DNA of 64,000 nt from Nitrobacter winogradskyi Nb-255. GTDB taxonomy: Bacteria; Pseudomonadota; Alphaproteobacteria; Rhizobiales; Xanthobacteraceae. How positions within the stretch are numbered: the first letter of the stretch is position 1; the number at the start of each line of letters is the position of its first letter. Position numbers and translations under genes: made by a program. Shown piece after piece: positions 37,168 through 45,270 of this stretch. The notes below the pieces were generated by a model that saw only the letters and a list, made by a program, of their open reading frames with translations, ran no database searches and was not told where the DNA came from. Location: the NCBI RefSeq assembly GCF_000012725.1, contig NC_007406.1:2508001-2572000 (forward strand), in the 5' to 3' direction.

Positions 37168-37300
37168 GTTATGGCGTTTCCGAGCGAAGCGGGTTTTCGG
37201 CACGGCCCGCGGATTGGGATACCGGTTCGCGGGAATAAACGTATCAACCCAATCATAAAGTTCTGTTGCTGGCTCTCTCAGAAGTGAAAGGCTCTCGATC
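37168..37300. repeat. degenerate dispersed palindromic repeat, copy 6
   Basis: The core is present in altered form (atggcgtttccgagcgaagc) with accggttcgcgggaataaac downstream. Several mismatches show decay. The rest of the 345-base gap up to the monooxygenase gene shows nothing recognisable. Confidence 0.6.
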
Positions 37301-37485
37301 AGCTAGCCTGGCATCTGAAGAACGGCAGCCGGCCCGTCCCAGCGGGAACAGTTGCCTCAAGCCCCGCAAGCGATCAGGCGGATGACCGGGGCGCCTGCGG
37401 GGTTGCATTCTGCGGCAGCAAATGATCGGTATGGTAAGCCCTCTCCGGAAAGATGCGGCCGAGCTTGCAAGGAGATGCCGGAGAA

Positions 37486-38730
37486 ATGACTTATCGAACC
37501 TGCTGCATTGTCGGCGCCGGCCCGGCAGGCCTCATGTTGGGTCTGCTGCTTGCACGCGCGGGCATCGACGTGACCGTGCTGGAGAAGCACGGCGATTTCC
37601 TGCGCGACTTTCGCGGCGATACGGTCCATCCTTCCACCCTCGAAGTGATGCATGAACTCGGACTGCTTGAGGGCCTCCTGAAGCTGCCGCACACGCAGGC
37701 TCCGAGACTGCACGCCGAGATCGACGGCAAGGACATCACCATCGCGGACTTCTCGCGCCTGCCGACGAAGTGTCGTTTCATCGCGTTCATGCCGCAATGG
37801 GATTTTCTCGACTATGTCGCGCGGGAAGCGGCCAGGTTTACGAACTTCAGGCTGATCATGCAGGCGGAGGTGACGGCGCTTATCGAGGAGGACGGCCGGA
37901 TCGCCGGAGTTCGGGCCCTGACACCAGGCGGCGATCTGGACATCAGAACCGCGCTGGTCGTCGGAGCCGACGGGCGTAATTCGATCGTGCGGGAGAAGGC
38001 GGGCCTGCAGATCGAGCGCTTCGGAAGCCAGCGGGACGTGCTGTGGATGAAGCTCTCACACATGCCCGACGACCCACCCTACGTCATGGGCCATGGCGGA
38101 CCACGGCAGGGATTCGTCATGATCGACCGTGGCGATTATTGGCAATGCGGCTACGTCGTCCGGAAGGGCTCGTTCGATGACGTAAAGGCCACGGGTCTTG
38201 ATGCATTCCGCGCAGCGGTCGCTTCGATCTCGCCGCTGTCGCCCGAACGCCTAAGCGAGGTGCGGTCGTGGGATGATGTCCATGTGCTGAGCATACGCAT
38301 TGACCGCTTGAAGAACTGGTGGCGGCCGGGCCTTCTCTGCATCGGTGATGCCGCCCATGCGATGTCGCCGATCGGCGGCTTCGGCGTGAACCTTGCTATT
38401 CAGGATGCGGTCGCCGCCGCGAACATGCTCGCCGATCCGCTACGCGACGGCGGACTGGCGGACAAGCATTTGGCCGCGGTCGAGGCGCGACGGTCCTTCC
38501 CGACGAAGGCGACGCAGAAAGTTCAGCTGATGATGCAGGGCGCCCGCCGCAAGCGTGAAGCAGCGGATAGCGGACGACGGGACGGGCCGCCCTCCTTCAT
38601 GCGGCGCATGGCCCGATGGCCAATCCTTGCTCATCTGTCAGGCCGCCTCGTAGGTCTTGGCTTCAGGACCGAACATGTGCGCGAGCGAGCGCCGCGTGTC
38701 ACGCGCGTCAGGGAAAACGCGCCGGCATGA
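37486..38730 (+). CDS. FAD-dependent aromatic-type monooxygenase
   Basis: The 414-residue flavoprotein of the PHBH family has the dinucleotide motif CCIVGAGPAGLMLGLLLARAG, the DG motif LVVGADGRNSIVREKAG and the second FAD motif GLLCIGDAAHAMSPIGGFGVNLAIQDA. Such enzymes use NAD(P)H and O2 to hydroxylate aromatic or polyketide substrates. The substrate is unknown. The ATG at 37486 follows GGAGA. It stands alone between the heme genes and the mobile region; a role with siderophore or heme products is only a guess. Confidence 0.87.
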   Translation: MTYRTCCIVGAGPAGLMLGLLLARAGIDVTVLEKHGDFLRDFRGDTVHPSTLEVMHELGLLEGLLKLPHTQAPRLHAEIDGKDITIADFSRLPTKCRFIAFMPQWDFLDYVAREAARFTNFRLIMQAEVTALIEEDGRIAGVRALTPGGDLDIRTALVVGADGRNSIVREKAGLQIERFGSQRDVLWMKLSHMPDDPPYVMGHGGPRQGFVMIDRGDYWQCGYVVRKGSFDDVKATGLDAFRAAVASISPLSPERLSEVRSWDDVHVLSIRIDRLKNWWRPGLLCIGDAAHAMSPIGGFGVNLAIQDAVAAANMLADPLRDGGLADKHLAAVEARRSFPTKATQKVQLMMQGARRKREAADSGRRDGPPSFMRRMARWPILAHLSGRLVGLGFRTEHVRERAPRVTRVRENAPA

Positions 38731-38914
38731 CAGCCCATCGCGCCATCGCGCGTGGGCGCTCGCGGCGACGGGACGCACAGCCTGACCATTCAGATAGACC
38801 CCCTTTCAGATAGATCCCGCCGCAGTCACGGTGTACCGACCGACTCATTGAGTCACTGCGTTTACTGAGCGCGGTAAATCTGCTATTTGCCGCCGCTGGA
38901 GCAGGCGGCCCCGG

Positions 38915-39187
38915 ATGCGGCAGAAGCATAAATGGCAAACGTGGATTGGGGTCGTTACGGCCTTCGCGTTCGCTTTGCAGGCGTTCCTGGCGGCGGCGGT
39001 GTCGACCCAAATGGCGGTTGCGGCGCCAGTTGATTCCTTTGCGATCTGTCATTCAATCGCTGATCCCGCGGACTCCCGGCATCCACCATCCGGCACCGCT
39101 CATGGGGCTCATCATCCTTGTATCGTGTGCTCGTTCGCCTCGGCAGGCGGTCTTGCGCCGTCGCTTGTCCGTCGTCAGATGAATTGA
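38915..39187 (+). CDS. DUF2946-like protein, C-terminus cut by an insertion sequence
   Basis: The 90-residue product has a basic start (MRQKHKWQTW), a membrane or signal helix (IGVVTAFAFALQAFLAAAVSTQMA) and HHPCIVCSFASAGG, the Cys-x2-Cys of DUF2946 proteins. The stop codon TGA at 39185-39187 is the first three bases of the IS3 element's left inverted repeat, so the natural C-terminus is missing. The conserved Cys pair is kept, so partial function is possible. Confidence 0.65.
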   Translation: MRQKHKWQTWIGVVTAFAFALQAFLAAAVSTQMAVAAPVDSFAICHSIADPADSRHPPSGTAHGAHHPCIVCSFASAGGLAPSLVRRQMN

Positions 39188-39238
39188 GACTGTTCCGGGG
39201 TCACGGGAACGGAGGTTCTGGCTCATCTGGGTTTGAGG

Positions 39239-40219
39239 TTAGGCGGCCTGCAGGTGATGCTGCAAGCGTCTTTGGTGGATGGTCTGGCGTTTGATCCTTT
39301 CGCGTTCGGTGAGGATGGTCTGCCCGCGGCCGAAGTAGACGTCAGCGGGCGTGAGATTATCGATGCTCTCGTGATAGCGGCCGTGATTGTAGTGCTCGAC
39401 GAAGGCCGCGACCTGCCGTTCAAGGTCGCCGGGCAGATAGTAGTTTTCCAGCAGGATGCGGTTCTTCAGGGTCTGATGCCAGCGCTCGATCTTGCCCTGC
39501 GTCTGGGGATGATACGGCGCGCCGCGAACGTGTTTCATGCCCTTGCCGTCGAGCCAGGTAGCGAGTTCGGCCGAGATGTATGAGGCGCCGTTGTCGCTCA
39601 ACAGCCTCGGCCGATGCGCGACCGTGATCTGGTCGAGCCCCGATGCCGCCAGAGCCAGATCGAGCGTGGCGGTGACGTCATCCGCCCGCATCGTGGCGCA
39701 GAGCTTCCAGGCGACGATGAAGCGGGAGAAGTCGTCGAGCACGGTCGAGAGATAATACCAGCCCCAACCCGTGATCTTCAGGTAGGTGAAGTCGGTTTGC
39801 CAGAGCTGGTTGGGCGCTGTCGTCTTGTCCTTGAACTCAGACGCCGCCTTGATGACGATATAGGCTGGGCTGGTGATGAGATCATGAGCCTTCAGCAGCC
39901 GATATACCGACGCCTCCGAGACAAAGTAGCGCTTCTCGTCGGTGAAGCGCACCGCCAGCTCGCGCGGGCTCAGCTCCGTTTCGCGCAGCGCCAGCTCGAC
40001 GATCTCGGCCCGGATTGGGTCAGGAATCCGGTTCCAGACACGATCCGGCCGCGAGCGATGATCGGCCAGAGCCTCGATCCCACCGGTGAGATAGCGATCG
40101 TACCAGCGATAGAACGTGGCGCGCGGGATGCCGAGCTTGTCCAGGGTTCGCCGTGCCGGCAGATGCGAGGCCTCGACCAGGCGAATGATCTCGGCCTTTT
40201 CGGATGCAGGATACCTCAT
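39239..40219 (-). CDS. IS3-family transposase OrfB (DDE integrase core)
   Basis: The 326-residue protein has an N-terminal helix-turn-helix (LVEASHLPARRTLDKLGIPRATFYRWY) and an rve integrase core. The DDE residues are in WQTDFTYLKI, LLSDNGASYIS and the Glu of GKIERWHQTLKNR. Its ATG overlaps the orfA stop by four bases, and the frame is open upstream as far as an A7 slippery run in orfA, so a fused OrfAB product by -1 frameshifting is likely. Confidence 0.92.
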   Translation of the reverse strand: MRYPASEKAEIIRLVEASHLPARRTLDKLGIPRATFYRWYDRYLTGGIEALADHRSRPDRVWNRIPDPIRAEIVELALRETELSPRELAVRFTDEKRYFVSEASVYRLLKAHDLITSPAYIVIKAASEFKDKTTAPNQLWQTDFTYLKITGWGWYYLSTVLDDFSRFIVAWKLCATMRADDVTATLDLALAASGLDQITVAHRPRLLSDNGASYISAELATWLDGKGMKHVRGAPYHPQTQGKIERWHQTLKNRILLENYYLPGDLERQVAAFVEHYNHGRYHESIDNLTPADVYFGRGQTILTERERIKRQTIHQRRLQHHLQAA

Positions 40220-40590
40220 GTGTCGTCCTCCCCATCCGCGAGCATGCTTTTTTTCAGCAGGCGGTTTTCCAGGGTGAGATCGGCCACGGCCTCCTTCAGG
40301 GCCTGCGCCTCACGGCGCAGCTCTTTCACCTCGTCCGACGTCGCGGCGCGGGCCGTGTCACCAGCGAGACGGCGCTTGCCGGCGTCGAGGAACTCCTTCG
40401 ACCAGCCGTAATACATCGACGAGGCGATCCCCTCGCGCCGACACAGCTCGGCGATGCTCTCCTCGCCGCGCACGCCTTCCAGCACGATGCGGGTCTTCTC
40501 TTCAGCCGAGAACTGCCGGCGCGTTGCCCGGCGGATGTCCTTCACGACCTGCTCTGCCGGTGCTTTCTCCGGCCCGGATTTCTGTCTCAT
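40216..40590 (-). CDS. IS3-family transposase OrfA
   Basis: The 124-residue DNA-binding protein has a helix-turn-helix (RQFSAEEKTRIVLEGVRGEESIAELCRREGIASSMYYGWSKEFL) and a C-terminal leucine zipper (LKEAVADLTLENRLLKK). At 40248-40254 the minus strand reads seven A then G, the classical -1 slippage signal. The orfB frame is open from there. Confidence 0.9.
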   Translation of the reverse strand: MRQKSGPEKAPAEQVVKDIRRATRRQFSAEEKTRIVLEGVRGEESIAELCRREGIASSMYYGWSKEFLDAGKRRLAGDTARAATSDEVKELRREAQALKEAVADLTLENRLLKKSMLADGEDDT

Positions 40591-40748
40591 CTGCGCTCCA
40601 AATTGGCTGCGATGATCCAGAAATCCTCCCTTCCCGAAAACTCCTAAACTGTCTCAAGAGCCCTGACGGCGGACAGCGATGTCGTATTGTGAGCTACTCT
40701 TGTAGGATGCAGCGTGTGCTCGCTGCGGCTACTATGAAATGAGAATTG

Positions 40749-41304
40749 ATGGCACTTTCCAAATTATATGACGAAGCCCTTGTCTACGCATCCGACCTTC
40801 ACCGGACGCAGGTCAGGAAAGGGAGTAGCACGCCGTACATCGCGCACCTGTTGAGCGTCTCGAGCCGCGTGCTGTCCGCCGGCGGGACCGAGGTTCAGGC
40901 CATCGCCGGGCTTCTTCATGACACCGCGGAGGATCAGGGAGGCCAAGCAACTCTCGACGAGGTCAGGAAACGGTTCGGTAGTGATGTCGCGCAGATCGTG
41001 GCCGATTGCACTGATTCCTGGGTTGAGCCGACGCCGGCCTGGCGTCCGCGGAAGGAAGTTTATCTCTCGCTCCTCCCGAAAAAGCCCACCTCGTCGTTGC
41101 TCGTCCCTTGCCGACAAGGTCGACAATGCCGAAGCGACACTGAACGACTATCGCAACATCGGCGACGAATTGTGGCGCCGCTTTACAGGTGGGCGCGACG
41201 GGACCATTTGGTGTTACCGCGAGCTCAGTGAGATTTTCGATGCGGTCCTGCCCGGGACGCTGGCTCGGCAGCTCGCTGTGACGGTTTCCCACTTGCCAAG
41301 CTAA
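40749..41304 (+). pseudogene. HD-domain (p)ppGpp-hydrolase-like gene with a frameshift
   Basis: The first frame encodes YDEALVYASDLHRTQVRKGS, TPYIAHLLSVSS and GLLHDTAEDQGG, the HD-domain metal motifs of RelA/SpoT-like hydrolases. At about base 41105 the frame must shift by one to continue with SLADKVDNAEATLNDYRNIGDELWRRF and YRELSEIFDAVLPG, which is the normal end. The full product would be about 185 residues, resembling small alarmone hydrolases. One lost base explains it, so either the gene is dead or the base is a sequence error. Confidence 0.75.
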
Positions 41305-41488
41305 GCCTACCGCTGGGCGGATGGTGAGGGGAGTTCCGGAATATCGTGCTACCATTGCGATTTGCAGTGTCCCAAAGCCCATTGAGAAAAACTTCTTCCA
41401 ACGGTTAGCATGCACCGCATTGCCTCATCGAGAATGTTACTGAAGGATTCCGCGCCGATGACTGGGGCGGCGTCACCGAATCAGGTCG

Positions 41489-42030
41489 GTGGCGCCAATG
41501 GCGAGCCGGATCAGCATGGGCCCACGGCGCGAGGTGTTGGCGGCGGTGGTAGGCCGCTATCGATCAGCAGGGCGGGCAGATAAGGGGCGCATTCTCGACG
41601 AGCTTTGCGCCGTGACGGGCTGGCATCGCAAGCACGCGGTTCGGGCGTTGGCCCATGTCGCAATTTCGTCGGAGGCCCGGCGGCAGCGACGGCCGACCTA
41701 TGGCGCCGCGATCAGGGATGCGCTTGTGGCGCTGTGGGAGGCCTCGGATCGTATATGTGGCAAGCGGCTGAAGGTAATGATTCCGACATTGCTGCCTTCG
41801 CTGGAGCGGCATGGCGGCTCAAGCTCGACCAGGCCGATCGAGCGCTGGTGCCTGGCGTCAGCGCAGCCATGATTGATCGCCTGCTGGTCGAGACCAAAAT
41901 CGCCGCGGCCGGCGGTAAGCGCCGGCGGGTCGGATTTTATTCGGCGGTGCGGCGTGAAGTGCCGATCCGGACGTTTAATGACTGGCACGATCCGCCGCCG
42001 GGGTTCTGCGAGGTCGACATGGTCGTGAAC
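41489..42030 (+). pseudogene. truncated integrase/transposase remnant (ISNCY-like)
   Basis: The first part (REVLAAVVGRYRSAGRADKGRILDELCAVTGWHRKHAVRAL) and, after a frame change near 41815, the second (LDQADRALVPGVSAAMIDRLLVETK ... VPIRTFNDWHDPPPGFCEVDMV) match the N-terminal half of integrase-type transposases common in Bradyrhizobium. The coding similarity stops at EVDMV, just as the catalytic core begins, so the element is dead. Confidence 0.7.
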
Positions 42031-42137
42031 GCTGATCGAAAAATGCTCCCCCATCAGCATCATTGGGACCCCTTCAGCCCATTGATTTCGTTGACTTGGA
42101 ATGATGGGACCCCCTTGCCGATCATGGTCGAGACCCC

Positions 42138-42320
42138 GCGCCGAAACACATTCTGTCCGTCCACGCCGCCACCTACAACACCTTCAACGTCCAACGCCAC
42201 CTCATCTCAGCGAAGACACACCGGGCATTCCGAGCCTCGGCCATGCAGACGTGGCGCGAGGTGGCTGCTGCGGCGTGGTCGCGATTGAATGCTGGATTTG
42301 TTGCACCGATCATCCGCTAA
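42138..42320 (+). pseudogene. C-terminal fragment of an IS6-type transposase
   Basis: The frame reads APKHILSVHAATYNTFNVQRH and LISAKTHRAFRASAMQTWRE, the normal C-terminal tail of rhizobial IS6-family transposases (consensus VHAAxxNTFNVQRHLxS), ending at TAA 42318-42320. No catalytic domain remains. It is in the same orientation as the N-terminal IS6 fragment at 43787-43879. Confidence 0.7.
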
Positions 42321-42343
42321 CGTGACAAAGCCGGTCGACCGCA

Positions 42344-43381
42344 TCAGTCGCCGTCCTGGGCAGACGGCGCTGGGTTGAAGGTATCGAACGTTGATTGTGG
42401 TTCCTCGTAGAGCTCGTTCAGGCACTCCCGCCCTTCGAGGTACCCGATATACGCGTTCAGCGAAATTGGTGGGTCTCCCAAGTCATTCCCGTCGGCATCT
42501 TCGAACCTGTACTCGTCTTCGCGATCAACTATCCGACAACCGTCGGGTAGCTCCGTCAGGACGGTCTCGCCATCTTTGAAGTAGAAAAGAATGCCGTCGC
42601 CGTCCTGGACCTTCTGCTGAACGCCATTCCGCCACCATTCATAAATTGGGCCATCGCCGAACTCGAAGGAATGGATTAGATCGATAACTGCGGGACCATC
42701 GTCCCGATGTCGAACGCCTTCCCGCCACCACTCGTACGAGCCATTGGTCGTCCTTCCGCCAACGACAGCTGGGCCATCCTCGCGATGCAATACGCCGAAA
42801 CGATACCAACTCCGATGTCTTTCTGGGCCGTCGTAGTTGTCGTAGACCTCGATCTCGGCCGGTCCATCTTCTCGGTGCAGAACGCCGCAACTGAAATACC
42901 TCACCGTGCCGTCCGGCTCCGTCACAACGTTTCTGACGGGGGCTGCTTGCGCGAATGAGTTTTCGGCGAGTGTGAATCCGCGCGGAGTCTTCGCCGAAAT
43001 GCGCTTGTGGTATGGAGAGACATACAACGTGGCAAGGTTTCGACCGCTCGGGTGCGTCACTTCGTACATGTCGATTGGATGGGCCGAGACAGACGATTGC
43101 GTTGATCCGAGGCGCTGATAGGCGACTTTTGCGCCATCAGCGGCCCGCAAACGGCCGAGATAGGCAGTGCTCCCGAAAATTGTCCTGCACGGAATTGGGT
43201 TGGTGGCTGTCAGGCCATATTCACCGATGCCGTTTGGCAGCTCGTCCGCATCGACGCCAGTCTCGCACATGGCGTCCATTGCCTCGAACAATTCCTTCTG
43301 GGGCTGAAGTTCTGGAGACGACTGTAGCGCCTCTAGCACCGACCGTGGCTTTTTTCGCCGTAGGAAATCGAAGAGCCCCAT
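42344..43381 (-). CDS. protein with HREDGPA-type repeats, function unknown
   Basis: The 345-residue protein begins MGLFDFLRRKKPRSVLEAL. Residues about 150-260 hold three clear copies, and perhaps a fourth decayed one, of a roughly 35-residue unit of the form W/Y-x(4)-G-V-x-H-R-x-D-G-P-A: YFSCGVLHREDGPAEI, WYRFGVLHREDGPAVV and WWREGVRHRDDGPAVI, then WWRNGVQQKVQDGDGI. These MORN-like repeats occur in scattered bacterial and viral proteins without known activity. The C-terminal third is acidic. It has no signal peptide. It is surrounded by transposase debris, so horizontal gain is likely. Confidence 0.7.
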   Translation of the reverse strand: MGLFDFLRRKKPRSVLEALQSSPELQPQKELFEAMDAMCETGVDADELPNGIGEYGLTATNPIPCRTIFGSTAYLGRLRAADGAKVAYQRLGSTQSSVSAHPIDMYEVTHPSGRNLATLYVSPYHKRISAKTPRGFTLAENSFAQAAPVRNVVTEPDGTVRYFSCGVLHREDGPAEIEVYDNYDGPERHRSWYRFGVLHREDGPAVVGGRTTNGSYEWWREGVRHRDDGPAVIDLIHSFEFGDGPIYEWWRNGVQQKVQDGDGILFYFKDGETVLTELPDGCRIVDREDEYRFEDADGNDLGDPPISLNAYIGYLEGRECLNELYEEPQSTFDTFNPAPSAQDGD

Positions 43382-43786
43382 TTTGACTTCTCGTGCGGTT
43401 AGGTACTTTTAACGAACTAGACGTTTTTCATCGGTGTGTTGTCGCGGCCGGGTACCTTTGCTGCTTGGCGCGAAGATGTCCAGCTTCAGGGGAATGCGCA
43501 CGAGCTGTCTGACCACCTTGATTTAGAAAGCATTCTTTTCTGAGAGGTTTTTCCTTCCCCGGCTGGTGCCAGAAAAAATCAAAGAGCGACGAGCTTCCCT
43601 CAGCTTTCGAAAGCTCGATCTACTGACGCGCGACAGGAAGCCGAAGAGTAATGTTCACTCTCGTGCTGTCTGCTGTCAACGGCGGAGCAAAACCCGGCCA
43701 CTGAGGCGGAGTAAAAGTAGGCCAGTCCAGACGCGGCAAAGGCCGCTCGCGAAGCGCGCTTTTCCATAGCGCCGTAGCGAGCGAGC

Positions 43787-43879
43787 GGTCGTCAGGGATA
43801 TCGCTTCCCACCCGTGATTATTCAGCAGGCCATCTGGCTCTATGCCCGGTTTACCCTCAGCTTCCGGGATGTCGAAGAC
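43787..43879 (+). pseudogene. N-terminal fragment of an IS6-type transposase
   Basis: The frame reads GYRFPPVIIQQAIWLYARFT and LSFRDVED, the diagnostic start of IS6-family transposases (FP.EVI..AV.LY.RF.LS.RDVEDLL). It breaks off right after RDVED. It faces the same way as the C-terminal fragment at 42138-42320. Confidence 0.7.
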
Positions 43880-43917
43880 TGTAATGTCAGCGCACTTATG
43901 GGACATCCGCCCTTGAA

Positions 43918-44100
43918 TTATAGCCGTTCGCGGAGAACCTCGTAAGGCGCCTTTCCGTTGAATGCACCGTGAGGCCGGGCGAGGTTGTAGAACTGCTCCC
44001 ACTCGGAGAGCCTTGCGCGAAGATCGACATCGTCGGTGTAGGTGGAGCTGATAGAACTCCTGCTCATCTGTTCGCTCAATCCCACGGTTGCAGTCGATCT
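43918..44100 (-). pseudogene. C-terminal fragment of an IS481/IS3-like integrase
   Basis: Reading in from 44100, one frame gives IERTDEQEFYQL. A shift then gives TYTDDVDLRARLSEWEQFYN and LARPHGAFNGKAPYEVLRERL, the standard end of IS481-type transposases, which stops at 43918. The upstream catalytic part is not recognisable. The DNA from 44101 to 44473 shows no intact gene. Confidence 0.7.
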
Positions 44101-44473
44101 GGTTGAGGACGCTTCACATTTTGTCGCCAGCGGCCTGTGAGCTCGATGCCGCCCGACCAAAGTGAACGACGAGAGCGAGCGGACTATCGTAGTGGAGGCC
44201 GAGATTAGACTTATTGCCGCCACCGGCCGATCGAGGCGGTGAGTTTGTAGATCTGCGCGGCCGTCGTGATGAGCGGTTTGAGACATTAATGCTGCACCGG
44301 AGGCATTTCGGGCTTCGACCGTATTGTAGAGATTCTTGCAGAAAGGACTGGCATTCGCGGGCGAAGCGAGCATTGCTGTGGCGTGAGATGACCCTTGGAT
44401 CGGCCCCGCAGCGCAACATCGCTGACGGGGCCTCGGGTGGTGCGACGCTGATGTCGCATCATTCGGAGGGTCT

Positions 44474-44800
44474 ATGCAAAAGTCATCCCGCAATCGGAAG
44501 TCATGGAAACGCGCTAGCCGTGCAAAAGCTGGTCGCGGGGCAAAGAAGGCAAAAGCGGCACGTCAGTCCGCACGGCATGCAGCCGGAGAACGGGCTAACA
44601 AGCAAACAAAACTGCTTGATCTTCTGAGGCGCCCGGCTGGTGCGAGCATTGCCGCGCTCTCGGAAGCGTCAGGCTGGCAGCAGCATTCCGTGCGTGGATT
44701 TTTGGCTGGCGTGGTCCGCAAGAAGCTCGGGCTCGAGTTGGTGTCAAGCATTGAAGCAGATCAGCGCATCTACCGCATCGTTGCAGCGAAGCAGGTCTGA
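44474..44800 (+). CDS. DUF3489-domain protein of a recombinase module
   Basis: The 108-residue protein has a very basic N-terminal half (QKSSRNRKSWKRASRAKAG...) and a DUF3489 domain from about residue 45 (TKLLDLLRRPAGASIAALSEASGWQQHSVRGFLAGVVRKKLGLEL), a winged-helix-like fold expected to bind DNA. In alphaproteobacteria this gene regularly precedes a DUF2924 gene and a large serine recombinase, exactly as here. It probably regulates or assists the recombinase. Confidence 0.85.
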   Translation: MQKSSRNRKSWKRASRAKAGRGAKKAKAARQSARHAAGERANKQTKLLDLLRRPAGASIAALSEASGWQQHSVRGFLAGVVRKKLGLELVSSIEADQRIYRIVAAKQV

Positions 44801-44802
44801 CG

Positions 44803-45270
44803 ATGGCTGAAGCCTCGAAGGATGGGATCAATCGCAAGCGCGATCTCGGTGGTCGGCGACCGCAGTCGCGGGGGCGTCTGTCAAGCTGGTCCGCGCTGGC
44901 GCATCTTCCGAAACATCTCCAGACAGCTATCGTAAGCTATCGGCGACAGGCGGATCAGTCGGCCGATCTCGATCCGGCGATTCGCCAGTTCCTTGATCGT
45001 ATCGTCGAGACCCAGACACCCGAATCCATCATGGCCAAGCTGGTCGCCTTTGACCGGGGCCAAGTCGAGTTGAAGGCCGGCACCATCCTGTCCCGTGAAT
45101 GGAACGGCATCACCCAGCGGGCGATCGTCGTTGAGGATGGCTTCCTGTGGGAGGGGACACGGTATGACAGCCTTTCAGCGATCGCCTTCGCCATCACCGG
45201 TACCCGCTGGAGCGGCCCCCGCTTCTTTGGCCTTCGGGATAGCACGGTCGGTGGGGAGGATGGGCCGTGA
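44803..45270 (+). CDS. DUF2924-domain protein of a recombinase module
   Basis: The 155-residue protein has the DUF2924 pattern LKAGTILSREWNGITQRAIVVEDGFLWEGTRYDSLSAIAFAITGTRWSGPRFFGL. It starts three bases after the DUF3489 stop and overlaps the recombinase start by four bases. The function is unknown; the fixed linkage to a recombinase points to a recombination accessory role. Confidence 0.87.
   Translation: MAEASKDGINRKRDLGGRRPQSRGRLSSWSALAHLPKHLQTAIVSYRRQADQSADLDPAIRQFLDRIVETQTPESIMAKLVAFDRGQVELKAGTILSREWNGITQRAIVVEDGFLWEGTRYDSLSAIAFAITGTRWSGPRFFGLRDSTVGGEDGP

Larger units (their letters stand above)
39185..40656 (-). mobile_element. complete IS3-family insertion sequence
   Basis: The 1472-base element contains orfA and orfB on the minus strand. 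The ends form imperfect inverted repeats, tgagactgttccgggg at the left and tgagacagtttaggag reading in from the right, matching at 12 of the first 16 positions. No target-site duplication is evident (left flank ...gaat, right flank agag...), so flanking DNA may have rearranged after insertion. Confidence 0.85.

Noticed and set aside
42031-42137. Segment with repeated ttgggaccccttc / atgggacccccttg between transposase remnants
   Set aside because: Probably the end of another insertion sequence, but I cannot name a family or define its limits.
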